The notes under the pieces were generated by a model. That model saw nothing but the letters and a program-made list of their open reading frames with translations, made no database searches and had not been told where the DNA came from. Shown here piece by piece: positions 17,270 through 24,705 of a stretch of 64,000 nt of DNA. Within the stretch, counting starts at the first letter, position 1. The number at the start of each line of letters is the position of its first letter. The translations under genes and the position numbers were made by a program. The stretch covers positions 37,276 to 101,275 of the forward strand of contig JBOHRQ010000001.1 in the NCBI GenBank assembly GCA_050732875.1, given 5' to 3'. Origin of the DNA: DASRVA01 sp050732875. Lineage in GTDB: Bacteria; Gemmatimonadota; Gemmatimonadetes; JACCXV01; JAHWKZ01.

Positions 17270-19110
17270 TCGGACTCCAGCGGATCGAGCGACAGCGCCT
17301 CGAGCTCGCGGTCCAGCAGGATCTCCTGCCATCCCACGAAGAGGTTGATGAGGCCCGCCAGCGCGAGGCCGAACACGAACCCTGCCGCAACCGCTTCGAC
17401 CAGCCCGATGACCGCTCCGCTCCAGGTGACCTCGTATCCGTAGAGATAATGACCCAGCAGAGAGAGAGGAAGAGCCGCAGGCCCTCCCCGAATCAGATCC
17501 GTCGCGGTCAGGAGGAAGAGCCCGACACCCGTCACCAGCCCGACGGAGACCCCGAGGGCGAGCGGGTCGTAGCGGGCGAAGGCGGCGCCGAGCAGCCCCT
17601 CCAGCGTCGGCGTGGAGGCGGCCTCCGGGACTGCCCGCCCACCCCCCGCGTCCTTCGCACGACGCGTCTCCTCGTGGTACTCGGGTTCTACGTTGACGTC
17701 CCATACGTCGTTGCGTTCGCCCGCGAGGTTGCGGGCGGCCAGGAGCCCCGTGAGCATGGAATGGTCCTGGTTGTTGTAGCGGTGCTGGCCGTTGCGTCCG
17801 ACCGTGTGCAGGTTGGAGAGTCCTTCCAGCCAGTCGCGGATGGTGTCCACGGCCCCCGCGTAGTCGGAGTCGTAGAGGGGATAGGCCTTCGGCATCCGCA
17901 CCACCGTGCCCTCCCGCACCTCGCCCCGGCGGATCAGTCCCAGCCGCTCCACCTCCAGGGCGCCCAGAGCGACGAGCTCGTCGTCCGGCTTCGACCACAG
18001 GTCATCCCCCTGGTGCACGAAGTATTCGAGACCGAGCGATGTCGTGGACCGGTCGGGGACCATCCCGGGACTCCAGTTCTTGAAGTTCTGGATCCGCCCC
18101 ACCCGGACCTCGGGAGCGTGGACGTAGATCCAGTTGTCGGGGAAGACGTCGCCGCGCTCGACGATCAGGACCACGGTCAGGAAGTCCCGGTAGCGAAGCC
18201 GAGCGGCGGCCTCGAGCACGCGGTCGGTCGGCGCGGGATCGAGGTTGGCCACGAGGGCGCCCAGGGGCATCGAGGAGATCACGCCGTCGACCTCGACCTC
18301 CTCCTCCTCTCCCTTTCGACGGATTACCGCTGTCTTCACCCGGCCGTCGGCATGCCGGAGGCGGACGACCTCGGCGCCCAGGATGATGTCCACGCCGTGC
18401 CTCGCCAGCCGCTCCCCCATCCTCTCCCACATCATGCCCGGACCCAGGCGCGGATAGTGGAAGCGGTCGATCAGCGTCGTGACGACCCGACCGGGGGCCC
18501 GGTCGTCGTTCCTCGCGCGAGGGCCGACGACGGCGCTCAAGATGGCGGTCCTCAGATCGAGGTTCCTGATCCGCTGGGCCGCCCAGTCCGCACCGATCTC
18601 GCTGCACGGTACGCCCCACACCTTCTCCGTGTAGGTGCGGAAGAAGATCTCGAACAGGCGTCGGCCGAACCGGTTGACGACCCACTGCTCGAAGGTGCGT
18701 TCCTCGACCTGCGGAAACGCCCTCGCCCGCGCGTAGCTCGCCAGGACGCGTACCGTCTCCAGCGGACCCAGACCGCTCAGCGCGTTCAGCGGTCTCAGCG
18801 GGTAATCGAAGAAGCGATCCCGATAGAAGATCCGCGAGAGCCGGGGGCGGACGAGCAGGTCGTCCCCGAGAACATCCTCCCACAGCTTTTGAATGGAGCC
18901 GACCTTGGTGAAGAAACGGTGGCCGCCGATGTCGAAGCGATAGCCCTTGAACAGGACGGTGCGTGCCAGGCCACCTACCTGGTGGTCCCGCTCGTAGACG
19001 ATGGCGGGAAGGCCGCGCTCGACGAGCTCGTGGGCGGCGGTCAAACCAGCGGGGCCGGCGCCGATGACGATCGTCCGACGCGGGCTCGACTCAGCGCTCG
19101 AGCGACCCAT
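17266..19110 (-). CDS. FAD-dependent UDP-galactopyranose-mutase-like amine-oxidase-fold protein with C-terminal membrane domain
   Basis: A 614-residue protein. The N-terminal FAD site is TIVIGAGPAGLTAAHEL with a second Glu ~20 residues on, followed by GGLARTV and the UGM/protoporphyrinogen-oxidase-like core (DIGGHRFFTKV, ...SMPLGALVANLDP). The catalytic module ends near residue 475 (NNQDHSMLTGLLAARNLAG). A linker leads to a two-helix membrane domain (518-595) homologous to the next gene's product. Such UGM-like enzymes often sit beside glycosyltransferases, as here (GT2), and act on sugars or prenyl-linked substrates; the reaction is unknown. The ATG at 19110 overlaps gcvT by 20 bases. Confidence 0.85.
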   Translation of the reverse strand: MGRSSAESSPRRTIVIGAGPAGLTAAHELVERGLPAIVYERDHQVGGLARTVLFKGYRFDIGGHRFFTKVGSIQKLWEDVLGDDLLVRPRLSRIFYRDRFFDYPLRPLNALSGLGPLETVRVLASYARARAFPQVEERTFEQWVVNRFGRRLFEIFFRTYTEKVWGVPCSEIGADWAAQRIRNLDLRTAILSAVVGPRARNDDRAPGRVVTTLIDRFHYPRLGPGMMWERMGERLARHGVDIILGAEVVRLRHADGRVKTAVIRRKGEEEEVEVDGVISSMPLGALVANLDPAPTDRVLEAAARLRYRDFLTVVLIVERGDVFPDNWIYVHAPEVRVGRIQNFKNWSPGMVPDRSTTSLGLEYFVHQGDDLWSKPDDELVALGALEVERLGLIRRGEVREGTVVRMPKAYPLYDSDYAGAVDTIRDWLEGLSNLHTVGRNGQHRYNNQDHSMLTGLLAARNLAGERNDVWDVNVEPEYHEETRRAKDAGGGRAVPEAASTPTLEGLLGAAFARYDPLALGVSVGLVTGVGLFLLTATDLIRGGPAALPLSLLGHYLYGYEVTWSGAVIGLVEAVAAGFVFGLALAGLINLFVGWQEILLDRELEALSLDPLESD

Positions 19111-20203
19111 CCGTATAGAACGGGGTCTTCACGACCTCGGCCGGTACTCCCCGCCCGCGAACGTCGACCTCGATCGAGGTACCGGGGGACGAGCGGTCGG
19201 CCGGCAGATAGCAGGTCCCGATTCCGTCCCCAAGCGTCGGGCTCATCGTCCCGCTCAGCACCTCGCCGACCACGGCGCCGTCCAGCCGAATCGCGTAGCC
19301 GGGGCGCGGAAAGCCGCGCTCGAGGAGACGGAAGCCGACCAGCTTGCGCGTGGGACCCTTCTCGCGGATCGCCGCCAGGGCGTCGCGACCCACGAACTCC
19401 CCCTTGTCGAGCTTCACGATCCATCCCAGGCCGGCCTCGAAGGGGTTGGTCGCCTCGTCGATGTCGTTGCCGTACAGCGCGTACTTCATCTCCAGGCGCA
19501 GCGTGTCGCGCGCTCCCAGACCGCACGGCTCGAGGCCGAGGTCACGCCCGGCCTCGGTGAGGGCCGTCCAGACCGTCTCCGACGCGGGGCGCTCGAAGTA
19601 GAGCTCGAAGCCGTCCTCGCCCGTGTATCCAGTGCGGCTCACGATCGCCGGCACGCCGGCCACCTCGGCGTCGCGCTTCCAGTAGAATTCGATCTCCGTC
19701 AGATCGACGTCCGCCACCGGGCTCAGGATCTCTGCGGCGCGCGGTCCCTGGAGAGCCAGGAGCGACGTCCGCTCCGATTCGTCGGTCATCCGCGCGTCCG
19801 GTGCGTGGCGCTGGATGTGGCCCCGGTCCTTCTCGATGTTGGCCGCGTTCACCACCATCAGGTAACGGTCCTCCGCCACGCGGCAGACCACGCAGTCGTC
19901 CACGATCCCGCCTTCCTCGTTCACCATCGCCGAGTACTGGGCCTGATCGACATCGAGGGCGGCCACGTCGTTGACGGTGACCCGCTGGACGCTCTCCCGT
20001 GCCTGTGGCCCGGAAAACACGAACTCTCCCATGTGACTGACGTCAAAGAGCCCGGCTCGCTCGCGGACAGCGCGATGCTCCTCGGTTATCGACTGGTACT
20101 GGACGGGCATCAGGAAGCCGGCGAAGGGGACCATCTTCGCGCCCAGCCGTTCGTGGATGTCGGCGAATCCGGTGCGCTTCAGCGTGGTGCGGGAATCTGT
20201 CAT
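19091..20203 (-). CDS. gcvT: Aminomethyltransferase, T protein of the glycine cleavage system
   Basis: A 370-residue GcvT of family length. Recognisable segments are FAGFLMPVQY, the DVSHMGEF loop, ALQGPRAAEILSP, SRTGYTGEDGFEL and the GLGARDTLRLE folate-site region. It transfers the methylene group from the lipoyl H protein to tetrahydrofolate. The ATG at 20203 is taken as the start; the longer open frame to 20320 runs through the hairpin element and is unlikely. gcvH and gcvP are not in the window. Confidence 0.94.
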   Translation of the reverse strand: MTDSRTTLKRTGFADIHERLGAKMVPFAGFLMPVQYQSITEEHRAVRERAGLFDVSHMGEFVFSGPQARESVQRVTVNDVAALDVDQAQYSAMVNEEGGIVDDCVVCRVAEDRYLMVVNAANIEKDRGHIQRHAPDARMTDESERTSLLALQGPRAAEILSPVADVDLTEIEFYWKRDAEVAGVPAIVSRTGYTGEDGFELYFERPASETVWTALTEAGRDLGLEPCGLGARDTLRLEMKYALYGNDIDEATNPFEAGLGWIVKLDKGEFVGRDALAAIREKGPTRKLVGFRLLERGFPRPGYAIRLDGAVVGEVLSGTMSPTLGDGIGTCYLPADRSSPGTSIEVDVRGRGVPAEVVKTPFYTDGSLER

Positions 20204-20229
20204 CAAGGGGTGCTCGGTCCCGACGAGCC

Positions 20230-20350
20230 GAGGGCGCGCAGAACGCCGCAGTTCGAGGCGCGCGACGAGGAGGGCCGAGGCGTACCAAAAGGTACGCCGC
20301 AGGCCCGACAAGGAGCGCAACGAAGAAATGCGGCGGAGATGCGCGCCCTC
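20230..20350. repeat. 121-base nested imperfect palindrome between hslU and gcvT
   Basis: Nested complementary arms are visible: GAGGGCGCGCA at 20230-20240 with 20340-20350 (11 bp); CGCCGCA 20244-20250 with 20329-20335; TTCG 20252-20255 with 20321-20324; GCGC 20258-20261 with 20315-20318; GGGCC 20272-20276 with 20302-20306; and an apical GGCGTACC-AAAA-GGTACGCC at 20279-20298. The outer arm reaches into the hslU stop codon. It could be a structured RNA, a processing or attenuation site, or a REP/MITE-like dispersed element. No coding function is apparent. Confidence 0.75.
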
Positions 20351-21839
20351 ACAGGATGTACTTGCGGAGATCCTGATCCTCCACGATCCCCTTCAACCTC
20401 TCCCCCACATCCCGGGCGTCGATCACCACCTCTCCGGACTGCACGTCCGGCACGTCGAACAGGATGTCGTCGAGGAGCCGGGTCATGACGGTATGCAGCC
20501 GCCGGGCGCCGATGTTCTCCATCAGATCGTTCACCTCCGCGGCGATGCGCGCGATCTCCCGGACTCCGTCGTCGGTGAAAACGAGGCTGACGCCCTCCGT
20601 CTCGAGCATCGCCCGGTACTGCAGGGTGAGGGCGTTCTGCGGCTCGATGAGGATCCGCTCGAAGTCCTTCGCCGTCAGGCTCCTCAGCTCCACCCGGATG
20701 GGAAACCGGCCCTGGAGCTCGGGGATCAGGTCGCTCGGCTTCGAGACGTGGAACGCCCCGGCGGCGATGAACAGGACGTGATCGGTGCGGATGAGGCCGT
20801 ACTTGGTCTGCACGTTGGACCCTTCGACGATGGGCAAGAGATCGCGCTGCACGCCCTCGCGCGAGACATCGGGCCCGCCGGTCATCTTCTCGCCCGCGAT
20901 CTTGTCGATCTCGTCCAGGAAGACGATCCCCGAGTTCTCGGTCCGGTAGACGGCCTCGTTCACGACCTCGTCCATGTCGATCAGCTTGCCGAGCTCCTCC
21001 TGGAGGAGGATCCGCCGCGCCTCCGACACCGTCACCTGCCGGCGCTTCTTCCGCTTGGGAAGGATCTCCTCCAGCATTTCGCCGACGTTGACGTCCATCT
21101 CCTCCAGCCCCATCGGCGAGAGGACCTCGAAAAACGGCATCCGTCCGGACGTGGTCTCGACCTCGACCTTGCGGTCCTCCAGCTTCCCGTCCGTGAGGAG
21201 CTTGCGGAGCTTGTCCCGCGAGCGCTCGCGCTGCTCCCTCAGCCGTTCGAACGACTCCCCGGACTCGGCCTCCTGGATGGCCCCACTGCGGTCCACCAGA
21301 TAACGCCGTCCCCCGCCCACCTCCTCGGCCGGCCGCAGCGGGGGCAGCAGCAGATCGAGCAGGCGCTCCTCCACGTTCTCTTCGGCCCGGTCGTAGACCT
21401 CGTCCTCCCACTCCTGCCGGACCATGCTCACCGAGATCTCCATCAGGTCGCGGACGATGGACTCCACATCCCGGCCGACGTAGCCCACCTCGGTGAACTT
21501 GGAAGCCTCCACCTTGACGAACGGGGCGTCCGCGAGCCGCGCCAGCCGGCGCGAGATCTCGGTCTTCCCGACCCCCGTGGGTCCGATCATGATGATGTTG
21601 TTGGGCAGGATCTCGTCCCGCAGGTCATCGGCGACCCGGAGGCGGCGCCAGCGGTTCCGGAGCGCGATGGCGACCGCCCGCTTGGCGTCATCCTGTCCCA
21701 CGATGTACTTGTCGAGCTCGGCGACGATCTCGCGGGGCGTCAACGCCTCGTAGGGATCCTCCGCCGTCGGTTCGCCCGCGCGGCCGATCGCGTCCACGGC
21801 CGGCGGCGCCTCCTGCTCCTCGATGATGGGATCGTTCAT
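20349..21839 (-). CDS. hslU: HslU (ClpY) AAA+ unfoldase
   Basis: A 496-residue HslU. It has LTPREIVAELDKYIVGQ, Walker A GPTGVGKT (86-93), the FTEVGYVGRDVES pore region, a charged I-domain (about 140-260), the Walker B segment GIVFLDEIDKIA and the C-terminal RKYIL tail that activates HslV. About 30 residues precede the usual E. coli start. It forms hexamers that feed HslV. The ATG overlaps the hslV stop (ATGA), and the string continues upstream to topA. Confidence 0.96.
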   Translation of the reverse strand: MNDPIIEEQEAPPAVDAIGRAGEPTAEDPYEALTPREIVAELDKYIVGQDDAKRAVAIALRNRWRRLRVADDLRDEILPNNIIMIGPTGVGKTEISRRLARLADAPFVKVEASKFTEVGYVGRDVESIVRDLMEISVSMVRQEWEDEVYDRAEENVEERLLDLLLPPLRPAEEVGGGRRYLVDRSGAIQEAESGESFERLREQRERSRDKLRKLLTDGKLEDRKVEVETTSGRMPFFEVLSPMGLEEMDVNVGEMLEEILPKRKKRRQVTVSEARRILLQEELGKLIDMDEVVNEAVYRTENSGIVFLDEIDKIAGEKMTGGPDVSREGVQRDLLPIVEGSNVQTKYGLIRTDHVLFIAAGAFHVSKPSDLIPELQGRFPIRVELRSLTAKDFERILIEPQNALTLQYRAMLETEGVSLVFTDDGVREIARIAAEVNDLMENIGARRLHTVMTRLLDDILFDVPDVQSGEVVIDARDVGERLKGIVEDQDLRKYIL

Positions 21840-22384
21840 TCGGCCTTCAGCTCCAGTATGGTTATCTGGGTGTTCGTGTATATGCAGATCTCTCCGGTGA
21901 TCTCGAGCGATCGCTGCACGATCGATCGGGCGTCCAGGTCGGAGTGGGCCACCAGCCCGCGCGCCGCCGCCAGGGCGTAGGGGCCACCCGACCCGATCGC
22001 CAGGATGCCGTCGTCGGGCTCGATCACGTCCCCGTTGCCCGACACCAGCAGGCTGTGCTCCCGATCGCATACCGCGAGCATGGCCTCCAGGCGCCGCAGC
22101 ACCCGGTCCGATCTCCAGTCCTTCGCCAGCTCGACGGACGCCCGTGGCAGGTTGCCGGGGTAGCGCTGAATCTTCTCCTCGAACTTCTCGAACAGGGTCA
22201 GCGCGTCGGCGGTCGAACCCGCGAACCCCGACAGGATCGCCCCGTCGTGCATCAGGCGGACCTTGTTCGCCCGGCCCTTCATCACCGTGTCGCCGAACGT
22301 GACCTGGCCATCCCCGCCCAGGGCGACCGCCCCGTCACGGCGCACGCCCAGGATCGTCGTGGCATGTGGGGTCGCGTAACGCAT
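21836..22384 (-). CDS. hslV: HslV (ClpQ) threonine protease subunit
   Basis: A 182-residue HslV. The mature N-terminus is expected at Thr9 (HA|TTILGVRRDG), the catalytic nucleophile; GDGQVTFGDTVMKG and the GSGGPYALAAA segment are family hallmarks. The ATG at 22384 was chosen over one eight codons upstream because GGAGG precedes it by five bases. An eight-residue propeptide is removed on activation. It is coupled to hslU. Confidence 0.95.
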   Translation of the reverse strand: MRYATPHATTILGVRRDGAVALGGDGQVTFGDTVMKGRANKVRLMHDGAILSGFAGSTADALTLFEKFEEKIQRYPGNLPRASVELAKDWRSDRVLRRLEAMLAVCDREHSLLVSGNGDVIEPDDGILAIGSGGPYALAAARGLVAHSDLDARSIVQRSLEITGEICIYTNTQITILELKAE

Positions 22385-22465
22385 CGAATCCTCCGCGAGG
22401 GGTTTCACCCGTGGGATGATAGCAGGTCTGCGGGAATGGCCAAGCTCGAGACGGCTGGCGACCTG

Positions 22466-23377
22466 TCAGGCGCGCGGGTGCGCGAGCTCGTACGCCGCCT
22501 TCAGCCGCTCCCGCGAAAGATGGGTATAGAGCTGGGTCGTGGAAAGCGACGCATGGCCCAGCAGCTCCTTCACCGCCATGATGTCCGCGCCCCGGTCCAG
22601 CAGGTGCGTGGCGAACGAATGGCGGAGCGTGTGGGGCGAGACCCCGTTCCGCTCCGCGATCCGGGCGAGCGCGCTGGTGATCACACGCTGGATCTGGCGC
22701 ACCGACAGACGGTCGCCTCTGCGGGCCACGAAGACGGCCTCCGGCACCCCGCCGCAGACCTGATTCACTTCCGCGCCCCAGGCCAGGAGGGCGTCCACCG
22801 CCTTGGCGGTCAGCGGCACGCGCCGCTCCCTGTCGCCCTTGCCGAGGACGCGCACCGTTCCGCCGCTCAGGTCCAGGTCCGACCAGCCGAGCCCGGCCAC
22901 CTCGCCGACCCGGAGGCCGGCGCCGTAGGTCACCTCGAGCAGGGCCGCGAGCCGGCGGGCGTAGAATCCCTCACCCCGGGAAGCCTTTTCCAGCAGGTCG
23001 ACGAGCGCGTCCGCGCCGAGCACCTCGGGAAGGGCCCGACCCCGGCGCGGCATGGCGATCGCCTGGGCCGGGTTGCGGTGCGCCCATCCCTCGCGGCAGG
23101 CGTGCCGGAAGTATCCCCTGACGGCGGCCAGCCGGCGGGCGACCGACCTCCGGGCGAGGCCTTCCCGGCGGCCGTAACCCAGAAACGCTCGCACGGTCGC
23201 CGTATCAACGACGTCCAGGTCGACCCGGGTCGTCCCCAGGTGCTCCGCGCAGAACCGGAGCCACGCATCGAGGTCGCGGCGGTAGGCCGCCACCGTGTTC
23301 GGGCGGTAGCGACGGACCGTGCTCAGGTAACGCAGGTAGTCCTCGACCCGCGGCTCCTGGGGACGGGCGGCACTCAA
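22466..23377 (-). CDS. xerC: XerC/XerD-family tyrosine recombinase
   Basis: A 303-residue recombinase. The N-terminal SAM-like core-binding domain spans about residues 10-95. The catalytic residues are visible: Arg in GAGLRVGE, Lys in GKGDRERRVPL, His-x2-Arg in HTLRHSFATHL, His in LLGHASLS and the nucleophile Tyr in TTQLYTH. It resolves chromosome dimers at dif with FtsK. The TTG start at 23377 overlaps the trmFO stop (TTGA) and gives the normal XerC length. Place in the topA-trmFO-xerC-hslVU string matches Bacillus CodV. Confidence 0.93.
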   Translation of the reverse strand: MSAARPQEPRVEDYLRYLSTVRRYRPNTVAAYRRDLDAWLRFCAEHLGTTRVDLDVVDTATVRAFLGYGRREGLARRSVARRLAAVRGYFRHACREGWAHRNPAQAIAMPRRGRALPEVLGADALVDLLEKASRGEGFYARRLAALLEVTYGAGLRVGEVAGLGWSDLDLSGGTVRVLGKGDRERRVPLTAKAVDALLAWGAEVNQVCGGVPEAVFVARRGDRLSVRQIQRVITSALARIAERNGVSPHTLRHSFATHLLDRGADIMAVKELLGHASLSTTQLYTHLSRERLKAAYELAHPRA

Positions 23378-24705
23378 GCGACCCCCGCCAGCGCCGGGTG
23401 GCCCTGCCGGGCCCACTCCTCCAGCGCTTCGAGCGCGTGAGTGGTCTGAATTCGCCGGCGCACCCGCTTGTCCCGGATGCGCGGCTCCGGCGAGGGCAAA
23501 AGGCCGAAGTTGGCATTCATGGGCTGGAAGCCCCTCGGGTCCGCCGAGGAGAGATACCGATAGAGGGCACCGATCATCGTGTCGCTCGGGGGCAGCACCG
23601 GCTCGTCGCCGCGGAGCGCGCGCACCGCGTTCCAGCCGGCCAGGAGCCCGCTCATGATCGACTCGACGTAGCCCTCGACCCCGGTCAGCTGGCCGGCGAA
23701 AAAGAGCCTGGGCCAGCCCTCCCGCGGGCGCCCGAAGCGATCCAGCGCGACCGGATGCTGCAGGAACGTGTTGCGGTGGACCTGGCCGTGGCGCAGGAAC
23801 TCGGCCTGCACCAGGGCGGGCACGAGGCCGAAGACCCGCTTCTGGTCGCCGTACCGCAGCCGGGTCTGGCAGCCGACCAGGTTGAACATCGTCCCGTCAG
23901 CGTTCTCGCGGCGGAGCTGGAGGACGGCGTGGGGCGTGCGCCCCGTGCGCGGATCCACCAGGCCGACGGGCTTCATCGGACCGAACCGGAGCGTGTCGCG
24001 GCCGCGGCGCGCCATCTCTTCGATCGGGAGACAGCCCTCGAAGAACATCGCCCGCTCGAAGTCCTTGAGGGGATAGAGCTCGGCTTCCAGCAGCGCATCC
24101 ACGAACCGCTCGTAGGTATCCCGGTCCAGCGGGCAGTTCAGGTAATCGGCGCCCCCCTTCCCGTAGCGGGACGCCGCCCACCACTCGCCCTCGACTAGCG
24201 AGTCGTGGGCGACGATCGGGCTGATGGCGTCGTAGAAGGCGAGGCTCTCGGCCCCCAGGATCTCCTCGATCCGGCGCGTCAGCCCGTCCGACGTGAGGGG
24301 CCCCGTGGCGATCACCGTGACCTCGTCGGGATCGAGCGCGGTCCGCTCCTCGCGGACCACCTCGATCAGAGGCTCCGCCTCGACCGCCGCCGTCACCCCT
24401 TCGGCAAAGCGCTCGCGGTCTACGCCCAGGGCCGCGCCGGCCGGTATCCGGCTCTCGTACGCGATCTCGAGGAGCGCGCTCGACAGCCGCTCCAGCTCCG
24501 CCTTGAGGAGCCCGTGCGCGTTCTCCACGTCGGTCGTCTTGAAGGAGTTCGAGCACACGAGCTCGCCCAGGCGGTCGGTCCGGTGGGCGGGGGTCGCGCT
24601 CGCGGGACGCATCTCGTGGAGGGTCACCGGAACTCCCAGCCGCGCGCACTGGAGGGCGGCCTCGCTTCCCGCCAGCCCGCCGCCGATGATCGCGATCCGG
24701 GTCAC
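23374..24705 (-). CDS. trmFO: TrmFO, folate/FAD-dependent tRNA(uracil-54) methyltransferase
   Basis: A 443-residue flavoprotein. The N-terminal FAD motif is IIGGGLAGSEAAL, then CSNSFK (conserved Cys), FEGCLPIEEMARRG (second conserved Cys) and GQLTGVEGYVESI. It forms 5-methyluridine-54 in tRNA using methylenetetrahydrofolate. The start is GTG overlapping the topA stop (GTGA), and the end is TTGA with xerC. The use of methylene-THF sits well with gcvT in the same string. Confidence 0.95.
   Translation of the reverse strand: MTRIAIIGGGLAGSEAALQCARLGVPVTLHEMRPASATPAHRTDRLGELVCSNSFKTTDVENAHGLLKAELERLSSALLEIAYESRIPAGAALGVDRERFAEGVTAAVEAEPLIEVVREERTALDPDEVTVIATGPLTSDGLTRRIEEILGAESLAFYDAISPIVAHDSLVEGEWWAASRYGKGGADYLNCPLDRDTYERFVDALLEAELYPLKDFERAMFFEGCLPIEEMARRGRDTLRFGPMKPVGLVDPRTGRTPHAVLQLRRENADGTMFNLVGCQTRLRYGDQKRVFGLVPALVQAEFLRHGQVHRNTFLQHPVALDRFGRPREGWPRLFFAGQLTGVEGYVESIMSGLLAGWNAVRALRGDEPVLPPSDTMIGALYRYLSSADPRGFQPMNANFGLLPSPEPRIRDKRVRRRIQTTHALEALEEWARQGHPALAGVA

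Noticed and set aside
17449..19560. A 703-codon plus-strand open frame opposite the FAD enzyme and gcvT
   Set aside because: Antisense to two conserved proteins with intact motifs; composition typical of a GC shadow.
20279..20298. Simple terminator hairpin between hslU and gcvT
   Set aside because: The apical stem is only the tip of a 121-base nested structure and has no following T-run on the minus strand.
19091..20320. A longer GcvT beginning at 20320
   Set aside because: The extra 39 codons run through the nested hairpin element and are not part of the GcvT fold; ATG 20203 gives the family length.
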